Numbered from the stretch's first letter, positions 54,385 to 62,043 are shown. The stretch is 64,000 nucleotides of DNA from Candidatus Sulfopaludibacter sp. SbA3 (GCA_945861625.1 CAMAVI010000008.1:1-64000), one strand, 5' to 3'. Notes: generated by a model from the letters alone, not told the origin. Numbers and translations are program-made.

Positions 54385-55728
54385 TCAGACTAAGCCGGAG
54401 AGCTCTTTGAACTCACCGCTGCTATCGCCGATGTGGTCGATATGCACGCCGAGCATGTCGAGCACGGTCAAGTGAAGGTTGGCGAGCGGGGTGTCCTTGG
54501 GATATTGAATGTGCCGTCCACCCTTGATCTGGCCGTTGCCGCCGCCGAGAACGACGATCGGCAGGTTCTTCGGATCGTGCGCATTGCCGTTGCTCATCCC
54601 CGACCCGTAAATCATGATCGAGTTATCCAAGATGGACCCGTCCCCGTCCGGCGTCGCTTTCAATTTCTCCAGCAGCCGCGTGAATAAAGTGATGTGGTAA
54701 GCGTTGACCTTGGCCAGCTTACCGAGTCTCACCGGATCGTTCTGGTGGTGCGAAATGGCGTGATGCGCGTCGGGAATGCCGAACTCGGGGAAGGTGCGCC
54801 CGCTCTGTTCGCGGCCAATCATGAAGGTGAAGATGCGGGTCATGTCGCCCTGGTAGGCCAGAGCGATCAGGTCGTACATCAACTTGGCATAATCGTCGAA
54901 TTTGACCGGAACGCCGGCCGGGTGCTCCATGGCGGGTAATTCCGTGGCGTGCTGTTGCTCGGATTTCTGAATGCGGCGCTCGACATCACGAATGGCCTCG
55001 AAATACTCGCTGAGCTTGGCTCTGTCGCCGGCCCCGAATTCCTTTTCCAGGCGGCCAATTTTCTGAATCACCGAATCGAGAATACTGGCGTCGGCCCGCA
55101 TGCGCGCGCGGCGGGCGTTGCCATCGGTGCTGCCGCTATCGCCGAACATGCGCTCGAACACCACACGCGGATCGTGCTCCATCGGCAACGGCGTCGTGGG
55201 AGTGCGCCAGGAAATGGTGCTGGTGTAGGCGCAGCTAAAGCCCGACGAACACGTGCCCGCCGACTCGCTCGACTCCAGACCGACTTCGAGCGAAGCCAAT
55301 TGCGTCTGATGGCCGATTTCCTTCGCCGCGATCTGGTCCATGGAAGTCCCCGCGCGGAGATCGGCGGTTCCGCGCGTATATTTCGGCGGAACATCGGTCA
55401 GGAATCGCGTGCTGGCCTTCGGATGCGCGTTGTCGACGGCGTCGGGAGGCGGAATACAGTTGAGCCCGCTCAACACCAGGAGGCGCTCCCGGAACGGAGC
55501 CAGCGGCTGCAGCGTGGGGGACAATTCAAAAGCGGCTCCCTCGGTCTTCGGGGTCCAGTTCTGCATCATAATCCCGTTCGGCACATACACCGCGCCGAAG
55601 CGCTTGGCCGGCTTCGCCGCCGCCGAAAGCGCGGGCGCCATGGCATCCAGAAAAGGCAGCGCCAGCGCCGCCCCGGCTCCGCGCAAAATCGTACGGCGTC
55701 TGATGGCTTTCTTGGTGATGATCGTCAT
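54385..55728 (-). CDS. DUF1552 (HXXSHH) Tat-exported protein, cassette 3
   Basis: 447 residues. Signal TIITKKAIRRRTILRGAGAALALPFL. Body motifs are RFGAVYVPNGIMMQNWTP, SAGTCSSGFSCAYTSTISWRTP and SILDNSIMIYGSGMSNGNAHD. The signature reads HHAISHHQND, which still fits H-x-x-S-H-H but has Ala-Ile in place of the Pro-Thr of the other two. Its start overlaps the DUF1592 stop by four bases. Confidence 0.9.
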   Translation of the reverse strand: MTIITKKAIRRRTILRGAGAALALPFLDAMAPALSAAAKPAKRFGAVYVPNGIMMQNWTPKTEGAAFELSPTLQPLAPFRERLLVLSGLNCIPPPDAVDNAHPKASTRFLTDVPPKYTRGTADLRAGTSMDQIAAKEIGHQTQLASLEVGLESSESAGTCSSGFSCAYTSTISWRTPTTPLPMEHDPRVVFERMFGDSGSTDGNARRARMRADASILDSVIQKIGRLEKEFGAGDRAKLSEYFEAIRDVERRIQKSEQQHATELPAMEHPAGVPVKFDDYAKLMYDLIALAYQGDMTRIFTFMIGREQSGRTFPEFGIPDAHHAISHHQNDPVRLGKLAKVNAYHITLFTRLLEKLKATPDGDGSILDNSIMIYGSGMSNGNAHDPKNLPIVVLGGGNGQIKGGRHIQYPKDTPLANLHLTVLDMLGVHIDHIGDSSGEFKELSGLV

Positions 55729-58283
55729 TTGCTCGACCTCCTGTTGGTAACTTCCTTACCTTTGACAATACTAGTAGCAACGCTAGCCGGAGCGCTCTCC
55801 GCGCCGGCCAACTGTGACTCCGAAGGTCTCACGCTGCTCATCTGAAACGGCACGCTCTTCACGATTCCTTCGATGATCGACGACCAGCGGTAATCGTTGG
55901 CCGCCGCTTCGCGCACGATTTTGCGCACGGCCGGGAGATCGTAATATTCGATACCGCGCCCCAGTGCCCAGGCCAAAAGTTTTTCGGTGAACGCGCCCAC
56001 AAATTGCTGGCGGCGGCCAAGCATGGCCTGCCGCAACCCGGCGACTCCCCTGAGTTTGGTGCCATCGGGGAACGCGCCGTCCACATCGACCGGCGTGCCG
56101 TCCTTGGCGGTGGCGTGCCATTGTCCGATCGCATCGAAATTTTCCAGCGCGAAGCCCAGCGGGTCCATCTTCACGTGACACACCGCGCACGCGGGATTCT
56201 TACGGTGCTGCTCCATGCGCTCGCGTATCGAAGCCAGTTTGCCGTTCTGTGGAGTCTCCGTCAGCGCCGGCACGTTGGGAGGCGGCGGAGGAGGAGGCAG
56301 CGCCAGCAGGTTGTCCAGCATCCATTTGCCGCGGATAACGGGTGAAGTCCGGTTGGCATACGACGTTACCGTGAGAATGCTCCCCTGGCCCAGCAGTCCG
56401 CCTCGTTCGCCGTTGTCGAAAGTGACGCGCCGGAACGCTTCGCCGTAAATGTTAGGGATGCCATAGTGCCGCGCCAGACGCTCATTGACAAACGTATAGT
56501 TCGCCCCCACCAGGTCCACCACGCCGCGATCCGCGCTCAACTGGCTGGTAAGGAATAATTCCGTTTCCCGCTGGAACGCCACGCGCAAATTTTCGTCGAA
56601 GTCCGGATATTCGTCCGGATCCGGAGCCGCGCCCCGCAGCTTCGGCAGCTCCAGCCACTGGGTGGCGAAGCCTTGCGCCAGCGCCTTCGAGCGGCCATCG
56701 GCAAACATGCGCCGGACCTGCTTGGCCAGAACCTCCGGAGTGTGCAGCTTCCCGGCAACGGCCAGATCTAACAGCTCCGCGTCGGGGACGCTGCTCCACA
56801 GAAAAAAGGACAGCCGCGAGGCCAACGCCAGATCATTCAGGCGATAGGGAGTGCCCGGCATCTTGTTCGGCGGATCGGGCTCAAAGCGGAACAAGAACTC
56901 GGGATCGGTAAGGATGCGTTGCAGCGCCGTTTGAATACCGCTATCGAAGCTTCCTTGCTTTCGGCCCGTTTCATAGAAGCGCAGCAGCGGCTGGATGTCC
57001 CCATCCGTTACCGGACGCCGGTAGGCGCGGCGGGCGATGTTCGCGATGATTTTCTTGGCGCAGGCGTCTTCTTCCGTGCTGCGCGCCGGACGGCACACGA
57101 AGATGCCGCGACGGCTGGGAGTGTCTCCCGCGCCCTCTACCTTGAACGGCCCGCCGATGGAGAGTGTCTCCACCGCGGGGTTGCCATTATATTGTTCGTT
57201 GTACTGAATGCCCGTGCCGCCCGTTTGTCGCGGCTGAGCCACGCCCTCGGGCTCCACAACGTCTTCCACGAACGAAACACCCACCACCCGCGTTCCCGCG
57301 CGAGCCGGGAAGTGTACTTCCAGGTCTTTGTCCGCGAAGTGCATGTACTGCTCCCAAGCAGGATCGCCAGGGATCTGTCCGGCATGGCTCAGCGGCGCTG
57401 GTTTGCCGGGAGCCTCGCCGCCCACCGTGAACAGCTTCACGCGCTTGCCGTCCACGCGTACTTCGATCTGGTGCGACCGGCCCATGCCGATGATGTAGTC
57501 GTACTCCTGGCCGCGCAGCTTGATCTTGACCTGATACTCGCCATCCACTGGAAAGTGATGCTGAACCGCAATCCCGCCGCGAGAACCGAACGGGAGATCT
57601 TCACTGGTCCGTTCGTCCTGCTTCATCAGCTTGGGAATATCGTACATTTCGAAGAGGGGCAGGACGGCGGGATCACCCACGGCCTGACGGCTGATCGTTC
57701 GCGCCGCCGACACGTACCGTTCCACTAAGGCCGGCGACATGGTGAGCGCGCTCGCCATGTTGTCGAACCCGTTCTCACCGGCGTCGTCGAGTCCCAACAG
57801 CGACCGGACGTTGATATCCAGCGCGAGCATGTCGCGAATGGCGTTGGCGTATTCGATATTATTCAAGCGATGAACGGCGACTCTGCCGGGATTGGGTTTG
57901 GCCGCCGCCGCCCGGTCGAGCGCCGTCTCCAACCACGCGGTGAAATTGCCGAAGGCAGCGGGATCAGGCCGCGGCATGCCGACGGGAGGCATCACGCCGG
58001 CGTTTACCTTGCGGAGCACTTTCTCCCACACCGGGGCCTCCGCTGCAACATCCGCGACGGCCGTCTTTTCGAGCGTCAGCCCAGCCGTACGCAGCTTATC
58101 GCTGTGGCAGGTTACGCAGTATTTATTGAGGAGCGCGCGCCGCGGTTCGGCAGCCGCTATCGCAGGCGCGTTTGTCTGTGGGCTGGCGGCGTGGAGGCTC
58201 GACACCTCCACCTGTAGCCAACCAAACACGGCCAAAAAGACGATGACCGGGTAACCGACAACCGCCCGCGAGGATTCCGCCAT
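55725..58283 (-). CDS. DUF1592 diheme cytochrome-type protein, cassette 3
   Basis: 852 residues from the ATG at 58283, which has AGGAG 7 nt upstream; the TTG at 58289 is too close to that site. PSCyt1 has CVTCH (Cys56). DUF1587 (LNNIEYANAIRDMLALDINV), a longer beta-rich ligand-type domain, DUF1595 (ARRAYRRPVTDGDIQPLL), DUF1592 (SRLSFFLWSSVPDAELLDLAV), DUF1588 with CAVCH and a PPPPPPP stretch, and DUF1585 (ALGRGIEYYDLPAVRKIVREA) follow. It is the most divergent of the three DUF1592 proteins and heads the tandem cassettes 3 and 2. Confidence 0.9.
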   Translation of the reverse strand: MAESSRAVVGYPVIVFLAVFGWLQVEVSSLHAASPQTNAPAIAAAEPRRALLNKYCVTCHSDKLRTAGLTLEKTAVADVAAEAPVWEKVLRKVNAGVMPPVGMPRPDPAAFGNFTAWLETALDRAAAAKPNPGRVAVHRLNNIEYANAIRDMLALDINVRSLLGLDDAGENGFDNMASALTMSPALVERYVSAARTISRQAVGDPAVLPLFEMYDIPKLMKQDERTSEDLPFGSRGGIAVQHHFPVDGEYQVKIKLRGQEYDYIIGMGRSHQIEVRVDGKRVKLFTVGGEAPGKPAPLSHAGQIPGDPAWEQYMHFADKDLEVHFPARAGTRVVGVSFVEDVVEPEGVAQPRQTGGTGIQYNEQYNGNPAVETLSIGGPFKVEGAGDTPSRRGIFVCRPARSTEEDACAKKIIANIARRAYRRPVTDGDIQPLLRFYETGRKQGSFDSGIQTALQRILTDPEFLFRFEPDPPNKMPGTPYRLNDLALASRLSFFLWSSVPDAELLDLAVAGKLHTPEVLAKQVRRMFADGRSKALAQGFATQWLELPKLRGAAPDPDEYPDFDENLRVAFQRETELFLTSQLSADRGVVDLVGANYTFVNERLARHYGIPNIYGEAFRRVTFDNGERGGLLGQGSILTVTSYANRTSPVIRGKWMLDNLLALPPPPPPPNVPALTETPQNGKLASIRERMEQHRKNPACAVCHVKMDPLGFALENFDAIGQWHATAKDGTPVDVDGAFPDGTKLRGVAGLRQAMLGRRQQFVGAFTEKLLAWALGRGIEYYDLPAVRKIVREAAANDYRWSSIIEGIVKSVPFQMSSVRPSESQLAGAESAPASVATSIVKGKEVTNRRSSK

Positions 58284-58304
58284 TGTCAAACTCCTGTGGA
58301 TTGA

Positions 58305-58313
58305 ATTATATCA
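58305..58313 (-). promoter_or_regulatory. Extended -10 promoter of cassettes 3 and 2
   Basis: On the minus strand a perfect TATAAT (58310-58305) is preceded by TG one base upstream, the extended -10 form, which compensates for the lack of a good -35. The transcript would start about 15 nt before the ATG at 58283, just ahead of the AGGAG ribosome site. Confidence 0.45.
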
Positions 58314-58354
58314 ACGCGCACCCGAGGTTGGCATTGCTAGCTGGAGTAGCGGGA

Positions 58355-58642
58355 TCAATGGCGATTACAAATGGGCGCATATTCTTGAACCAAGCGATCC
58401 TTGCGAGACGATCGCCCGGGAGTCTCACAAACTTCAAAAACAAATCCCGTCGGCTGCCGTTTCATGAGTACTGTGTCCAATTCCCGCAGGTGGCCCAGCA
58501 GGGCGATCCTAATGTTGTCAGACTCGCTGATGAATATCCATTCGTGGGCGTTCGAGATTCCGTACACGCCTGACGATGCCGGTGCGTAAGCCTGTACCGC
58601 CGATGAACTAAGCGGGCGCGGAATTATTTGCGCGAATGGCAT
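58355..58642 (-). CDS. Degenerate GIY-YIG-domain small protein
   Basis: 95 residues from the ATG at 58642 (GTG at 58681 is an alternative). The GIY-YIG-like core reads SGVYGISNAHEWIFIS, so GVY and FIS replace GIY and YIG (residues 25-39). It is followed by ESDNIRIALLGHL, where the catalytic Arg position holds Ala47. The C-terminus keeps the family Glu and Asn pattern in LVQEYAPICN. The fold call is fair, but nuclease activity is doubtful. Last member of a minus-strand set of small genes. Confidence 0.65.
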   Translation of the reverse strand: MPFAQIIPRPLSSSAVQAYAPASSGVYGISNAHEWIFISESDNIRIALLGHLRELDTVLMKRQPTGFVFEVCETPGRSSRKDRLVQEYAPICNRH

Positions 58643-58831
58643 TCCCGTTTCCGTTTCGCAAAAGGGATCCTCCGATGGCACCCTCTTGACGGGCAGACGG
58701 CTGGAGTTGAGGGCGGAATCTGGGCTTATGGGCAGCCCTCGCCTTGTCCAGAACCAGCCGCTCTTCTGCGTCCCGCTGCTTTTGCCGTTCCACGTCCTTC
58801 TGGGGTGCCTTCTGGGCTCTAGGTTGCCGGT

Positions 58832-59002
58832 TCAGGCGGTCCCTCCGAGGGGAGATCGCCATCGAAACAGGAAAAAGTGGCGGCCGCAAAGAGAACACCG
58901 GCACGGAGAAAGGATCCAGCTCAGAGACTTCTCGACGGCATTGCGGAAACCTACCCCTCTAAATTCGATCGATTTACAATACGGGCAATGTGGGGCGGAC
59001 AT
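58832..59002 (-). CDS. Small zinc-ribbon protein
   Basis: 56 residues from the ATG at 59002 with a strong AAGGGGA 8 nt upstream. Two Cys pairs, CPYC (residues 6-9) and CSLC, are separated by about 26 residues, and the end of the domain reads GRHFFLFRW. This is the pattern of acidobacterial zinc-ribbon proteins of unknown function. It begins 13 bp after the basic-protein gene. Confidence 0.7.
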   Translation of the reverse strand: MSAPHCPYCKSIEFRGVGFRNAVEKSLSWILSPCRCSLCGRHFFLFRWRSPLGGTA

Positions 59003-59015
59003 AGTTTTCGTCCCC

Positions 59016-59243
59016 TTAGACATCCGTTTTTGCCGCGCTGCCTGTTCCGCGAGCCGGGCCAGCGCGGGGACCGCGGGGGGCCAAGTGCACGTTGGCTCCA
59101 TCGTTCCGGTCGCCCGCCGGGCGGCTCGCTTCGCGAGCCGCCCGGATTTGCTCCGGCGTCCTCACGTCAGGCTCGGAAACCTTCACGTGGCCTTTAGCGC
59201 GCGAGACTTCACGTTTATGTCTCTTCAATAATCTCTTATTCAT
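59016..59243 (-). CDS. Small basic conserved hypothetical protein
   Basis: 75 residues from the ATG at 59243 with AAGGA upstream. The N-terminus is very basic (MNKRLLKRHKREVSRAKGHV) and is followed by VSEPDVRTPEQIRAAREASR. The C-terminal half is Gly/Ala/Arg-rich and probably disordered. The sequence type is familiar from Solibacter-like genomes. Nucleic-acid binding is possible but not shown. Confidence 0.65.
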   Translation of the reverse strand: MNKRLLKRHKREVSRAKGHVKVSEPDVRTPEQIRAAREASRPAGDRNDGANVHLAPRGPRAGPARGTGSAAKTDV

Positions 59244-59277
59244 CGTTATCCTTCCCTCTCGGCCGCGTCGATATGAC

Positions 59278-59379
59278 TTAGCGCCTGTAGTTGCGTGGCC
59301 GGTTTCTGCGTAGAAAATACACTGCAAGGATCGCGGCGGCCGCGATCCCCAGAATGAGAGCCACCATTGTTCTCGACAT
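59278..59379 (-). CDS. 33-residue single-pass membrane peptide
   Basis: ATG at 59379 (AGGGA 4 nt upstream) to TAA at 59278. The product is one hydrophobic helix (VALILGIAAAAILAVYFL) flanked by a short N-terminus and a highly basic tail (RRNRPRNYRR), giving a clear N-out/C-in topology by the positive-inside rule. It sits 6 bp after its upstream neighbour and 34 bp before the next gene, so it fits the spacing of a real operon member. Confidence 0.6.
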   Translation of the reverse strand: MSRTMVALILGIAAAAILAVYFLRRNRPRNYRR

Positions 59380-59385
59380 AGGTCC

Positions 59386-59664
59386 CTAGCGCGCCGCCGG
59401 CATTACGGATTTCAGAGCACTGGCGCCGAGCAGACTCTGCAGCATGTGTCTTACCCGGATACGGGCGCTTTTTTCGGGGATGCAGGAGACAGATCCCAGC
59501 GCTTGCTCCAGACTGAAGCAATACTCACCATGCATTGCCCCCAATAAAGCCGTGCGCGCCGCGCGAAGATGCTCGACGATCAAGCCGCACGGGCCGCGGC
59601 GATCATGGCCGCTGAGGCTAGCGCTTAGTGCATCCAGATGACTCAATGCGTCGAGTTGCGACAT
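59386..59664 (-). CDS. Small helical hypothetical protein
   Basis: 92 residues with an excellent GGGAGGAAAC ribosome site directly before the ATG. The sequence begins SQLDALSHLDALSASL and is rich in Leu and Ala, then LIVEHLRAARTALLGAMHGEYCFSLEQAL. It looks helical and cytoplasmic. No function is recognised. First gene of the minus-strand small-gene group. Confidence 0.68.
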   Translation of the reverse strand: MSQLDALSHLDALSASLSGHDRRGPCGLIVEHLRAARTALLGAMHGEYCFSLEQALGSVSCIPEKSARIRVRHMLQSLLGASALKSVMPAAR

Positions 59665-60126
59665 GTTTCCTCCCAGAAATTCAGGGCTAAACTCCGCGGC
59701 CGGTTAGCTAAGAAGAAAGGGATCTGGCCACCGTTTCTTAGACCGGCGCCGGAAGAGGTGGGCGGAACTGCTCGTCTCTGTTTCCAGTATGGACCCAGGC
59801 CTTGCCTCGATCAAGATAATTCCGACTCAATTGCGGCGTAGAGCACGGATTCGATCGAGCGTCGCTGCCTGCCCTGCTATACTAAGAGCGTATTTGTTGT
59901 TCCGACCTTCCTGGCAAGAAACGGATTCTGCCTAGAATCGCCCGTGTGGGACGCACGGGACCACTTGGAAAGAGATCTTCGGGTGCTTCGGATGTGAGGC
60001 GAGTTGTCTCGCGAGAAGCGAAAAGGTTCTCTTGGCCGCCTTACTAAATCGAACGGACGCGTTGGCTCTGGCGGATGCCTTGCCGGGCCCATGCTCACCA
60101 GGGCTGGGCCTAGTGGATGCAACGTT
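59665..60126. other. 462-bp divergent intergenic region between small-gene groups
   Basis: No gene is supported here. Three symmetric elements are seen: an imperfect inverted repeat at 59701-59745 (left arm CGGTTAGCTAAGAA, right arm TTCTTAGACCG, 3 extra bases in the left arm), a hairpin CCCGTG/CACGGG at 59941-59959, and a perfect 10-bp palindrome TCTCGCGAGA at 60007-60016. They lie between two divergent small-gene groups and could hold their promoters and operators. Confidence 0.5.
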
Positions 60127-60354
60127 ATGAACAAGCTCGGCCAACTCGAATATTTGCGGTCCCTGTACCGGTCCACGTTCGAAGAATGGGCGTTGCAGGT
60201 AGGCCGCTTGGATGAGATTCGCGATCTTGCTCACGAAGGCGGTGCCGTGGGCGGGACGCAAGAAGGCATTGCGTCGGCGGAAGCTCGTTACCGCGATGTT
60301 CGCAACCAGCTCGCCAGCGAAATGGCAGCCGGTAAAGAAGATAGGAGACTCTAG
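60127..60354 (+). CDS. Small conserved hypothetical protein
   Basis: 75 residues from the ATG at 60127, with only a weak ribosome site. The sequence LEYLRSLYRSTFEEWALQVGRLDEIRD and EGIASAEARYRDVRNQLASEM is mostly charged helix and looks like acidobacterial small proteins in which an LYxxxFDEWxxQVxRL pattern precedes an AExxYRxxRxxL pattern. Function unknown. Its stop lies one base upstream of the next gene's start. Confidence 0.65.
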   Translation: MNKLGQLEYLRSLYRSTFEEWALQVGRLDEIRDLAHEGGAVGGTQEGIASAEARYRDVRNQLASEMAAGKEDRRL

Positions 60355-60501
60355 ATGTCAAAGGTGTGCGGAGATACAGCCCGGTTCCACCGGATTCGAA
60401 GCCAGCAACTCGCAAGGCGCGCCCGTATGCGCCAACTGCGGGCGGAGATTGAGGCCCGTAAGGCTGCCGCGAGTACCGCTGGCGACAAACCAAAGCCGTA
60501 A
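60355..60501 (+). CDS. 48-residue basic conserved hypothetical protein
   Basis: The ATG at 60355 follows the previous stop directly, with AGGAG 7 nt upstream. The product begins MSKVCGDTARFHRIRSQQLA and continues with RRARMRQLRAEIEARKAA. It is strongly basic and helical. Similar short CGDTARFxRIR-type proteins are known from this lineage, but no function is assigned. Confidence 0.65.
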   Translation: MSKVCGDTARFHRIRSQQLARRARMRQLRAEIEARKAAASTAGDKPKP

Positions 60502-60561
60502 CAGAGTTCCCGGGCAGACTACAGCAGTCTGAGATTCCACAGCGCTCAGGGGAGGCCTGAT

Positions 60562-60786
60562 TTGGAAGCCAAGAAGCACAACCACGGCCGCCTTTACCGT
60601 GCCAAAATTGTCCCGTTTCGTGGACCGCCCGAGTACGGGGAATGGTTCGATACGGAAGCTGGCCTGCGCTCCGCGATGTCACTTGCGGCCCGCCTCATTG
60701 GGAATCGATATTATTGTGAGTCGAAGTTGCTAACGTGCGCCGAATGCGACGCAAATGAAGTCCCCAGGGTCATCGCCACGTTGTAA
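60562..60786 (+). CDS. Small hypothetical protein with a Cys pair
   Basis: 74 residues from a TTG with GGGGAGG 7 nt upstream. The sequence has YRAKIVPFRGPPEYGEWFDTEAGLRSAM, then CESKLLTCAECDANEVPRVI, in which CAEC and an upstream Cys may bind a metal. It may be the third gene of the plus-strand group. No family is recognised. Confidence 0.6.
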   Translation: MEAKKHNHGRLYRAKIVPFRGPPEYGEWFDTEAGLRSAMSLAARLIGNRYYCESKLLTCAECDANEVPRVIATL

Positions 60787-60810
60787 CGGAATACATAGCT
60801 CTTTGGGCTG

Positions 60811-60825
60811 CGGGTGGGCCACCCG
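60811..60825 (+). other. Short GC-rich hairpin before the dioxygenase gene
   Basis: CGGGTG (60811-60816) pairs with CACCCG (60820-60825) over a 3-nt loop, 25 bp after the small gene. No T-run follows, so it is at best a weak terminator. Confidence 0.3.
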
Positions 60826-60902
60826 GCATCGCGGACACATCCAACTCGAACGCCAACTCCCTGCGCTACACTAATCGCTGTCCACGCTCTCAGGAGCTTG
60901 TC

Positions 60903-61820
60903 ATGAAAGCCATTAATGAGAACACCATCACGGACGCCGTCATCGAGCAGCTGTCCGGCACCCCCGACCCTCGCCTGAAACAGATAACCGAGATCCTGGT
61001 AAAGCACCTGCATGCCTTCGCGCGCGAGGCGGACCTCACCCCCGGCGAATGGATCCGGGGCATTGGCTTTCTGACCGCCGTAGGGCAAAAATGTACAGAG
61101 TTCCGGCAGGAGTTTATACTTCTCTCCGATACGTTAGGCTTCAGCGCCCTGGTCAATTCGCTGCACGACAAACGCGGCGCCGATCTCGAGGCGGCCACTA
61201 AGAGCAGCCTCCTTGGCCCCTTCTATCGCAAGGATTCACCGGTGATGGAAGCGGGCGCCACCATCGTGACGAAACCCACGAACGGCATGGAAACCTGCGT
61301 CTACGGAAAAGTGACCGACACCAAGGGCCGCCCCATCGCGGATGCGTCCGTCGAAGTCTGGCAGCCCGATGAACACGGCGATTACGACCTGCAGAAAATG
61401 GACCCTTCGGAAATGGATCTGCGCGGCCGCTTTCACTCTGATGCCGCGGGACGTTATCATCTGCGCACCATTTGCCCGGTCGGCTATAAAATCCCGATGG
61501 ACGGGCCGGTGGGCGATATGATCCGCGCTCAGGGCCGCCACGGCTGGCGCCCCTCGCACATTCACTTCCTCATCAGCGCTCCCGGTTACCGCGAGGCGGT
61601 GACGGCTCTTTATATTGAGGGCGACGAGCATATCGACTCGGACACCGTCTTCGGCGCCAGCGACTCATTGGTTGTGCGCGTGAGTAGGAATGACGCTGCC
61701 TCGCCCATCCCGGGCCTGCCCTCGATCGGCTACGATTTCCGCCTGGCCCCCGTGGCCGCCGGCGAAGGCTCCGGGCGCGTCGGCGCCGATCCTTCCGAAC
61801 TCGCGCGCGCCTCCCAGTAA
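60903..61820 (+). CDS. Intradiol ring-cleavage dioxygenase (catechol/hydroxyquinol 1,2-dioxygenase-like)
   Basis: 305 residues with AGGAG 7 nt upstream. A catechol-dioxygenase N-terminal helical domain (about 20-110: KQITEILVKHLHAFAREADLTPGEWIRGIGFL, then EFILLSDTLGFSALV) is followed by the beta-sandwich. Fe(III) ligands of the 2-Tyr/2-His type are visible in GRYHLRTICPVGYKIP and RPSHIHFLI. Length and the N-terminal domain fit catechol 1,2-, chlorocatechol or hydroxyquinol dioxygenases rather than protocatechuate. No other aromatic pathway genes adjoin it, so the substrate is open. Confidence 0.9.
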   Translation: MKAINENTITDAVIEQLSGTPDPRLKQITEILVKHLHAFAREADLTPGEWIRGIGFLTAVGQKCTEFRQEFILLSDTLGFSALVNSLHDKRGADLEAATKSSLLGPFYRKDSPVMEAGATIVTKPTNGMETCVYGKVTDTKGRPIADASVEVWQPDEHGDYDLQKMDPSEMDLRGRFHSDAAGRYHLRTICPVGYKIPMDGPVGDMIRAQGRHGWRPSHIHFLISAPGYREAVTALYIEGDEHIDSDTVFGASDSLVVRVSRNDAASPIPGLPSIGYDFRLAPVAAGEGSGRVGADPSELARASQ

Positions 61821-62043
61821 CGGACGCGTTGGCCGTGGATGACGCGCGCCGATGGCTTGCCCGAGTTGCGGGTTCATCTGATTGCCCGCGCTGTCAAAGC
61901 GCGCTTGGCGTTGATGGCGTTGGGTGAGCGCTTGCAGGGACAGTTCTCCGTTGTGCCGGAGCGCTCCCTTCGCGTGCGCCGCTCTCGCGAATGAGCCACG
62001 GCACCGGGAATACGCCGGCCCGATGCTAAAATAGAACTTCCCC
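61821..62043. other. Intergenic region before rpiB with a hairpin
   Basis: No gene is supported in these 223 bp. An inverted repeat CGCGCT/AGCGCG lies near 61890-61910. The sequence is GC-rich until a TG-C-TAAAAT promoter-like element close to rpiB. Confidence 0.4.
62024..62032 (+). promoter_or_regulatory. Extended -10 promoter directly before rpiB
   Basis: TG (62024-62025) one base before TAAAAT (62027-62032), the extended -10 form with five of six consensus bases. It stands only 11 bp from the rpiB ATG at 62044, with no ribosome site between, suggesting a leaderless or nearly leaderless transcript. Confidence 0.45.

Noticed and set aside
58608-58904. Minus-strand frame of 98 residues in the small-gene cluster
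   Set aside because: It overlaps both the zinc-ribbon and GIY-YIG-like genes, has no ribosome site and has a low-complexity charged sequence.
59932-60261. Minus-strand frame of 109 residues
   Set aside because: It overlaps the better-supported plus-strand gene at 60127 and has no start signal or recognisable domain.
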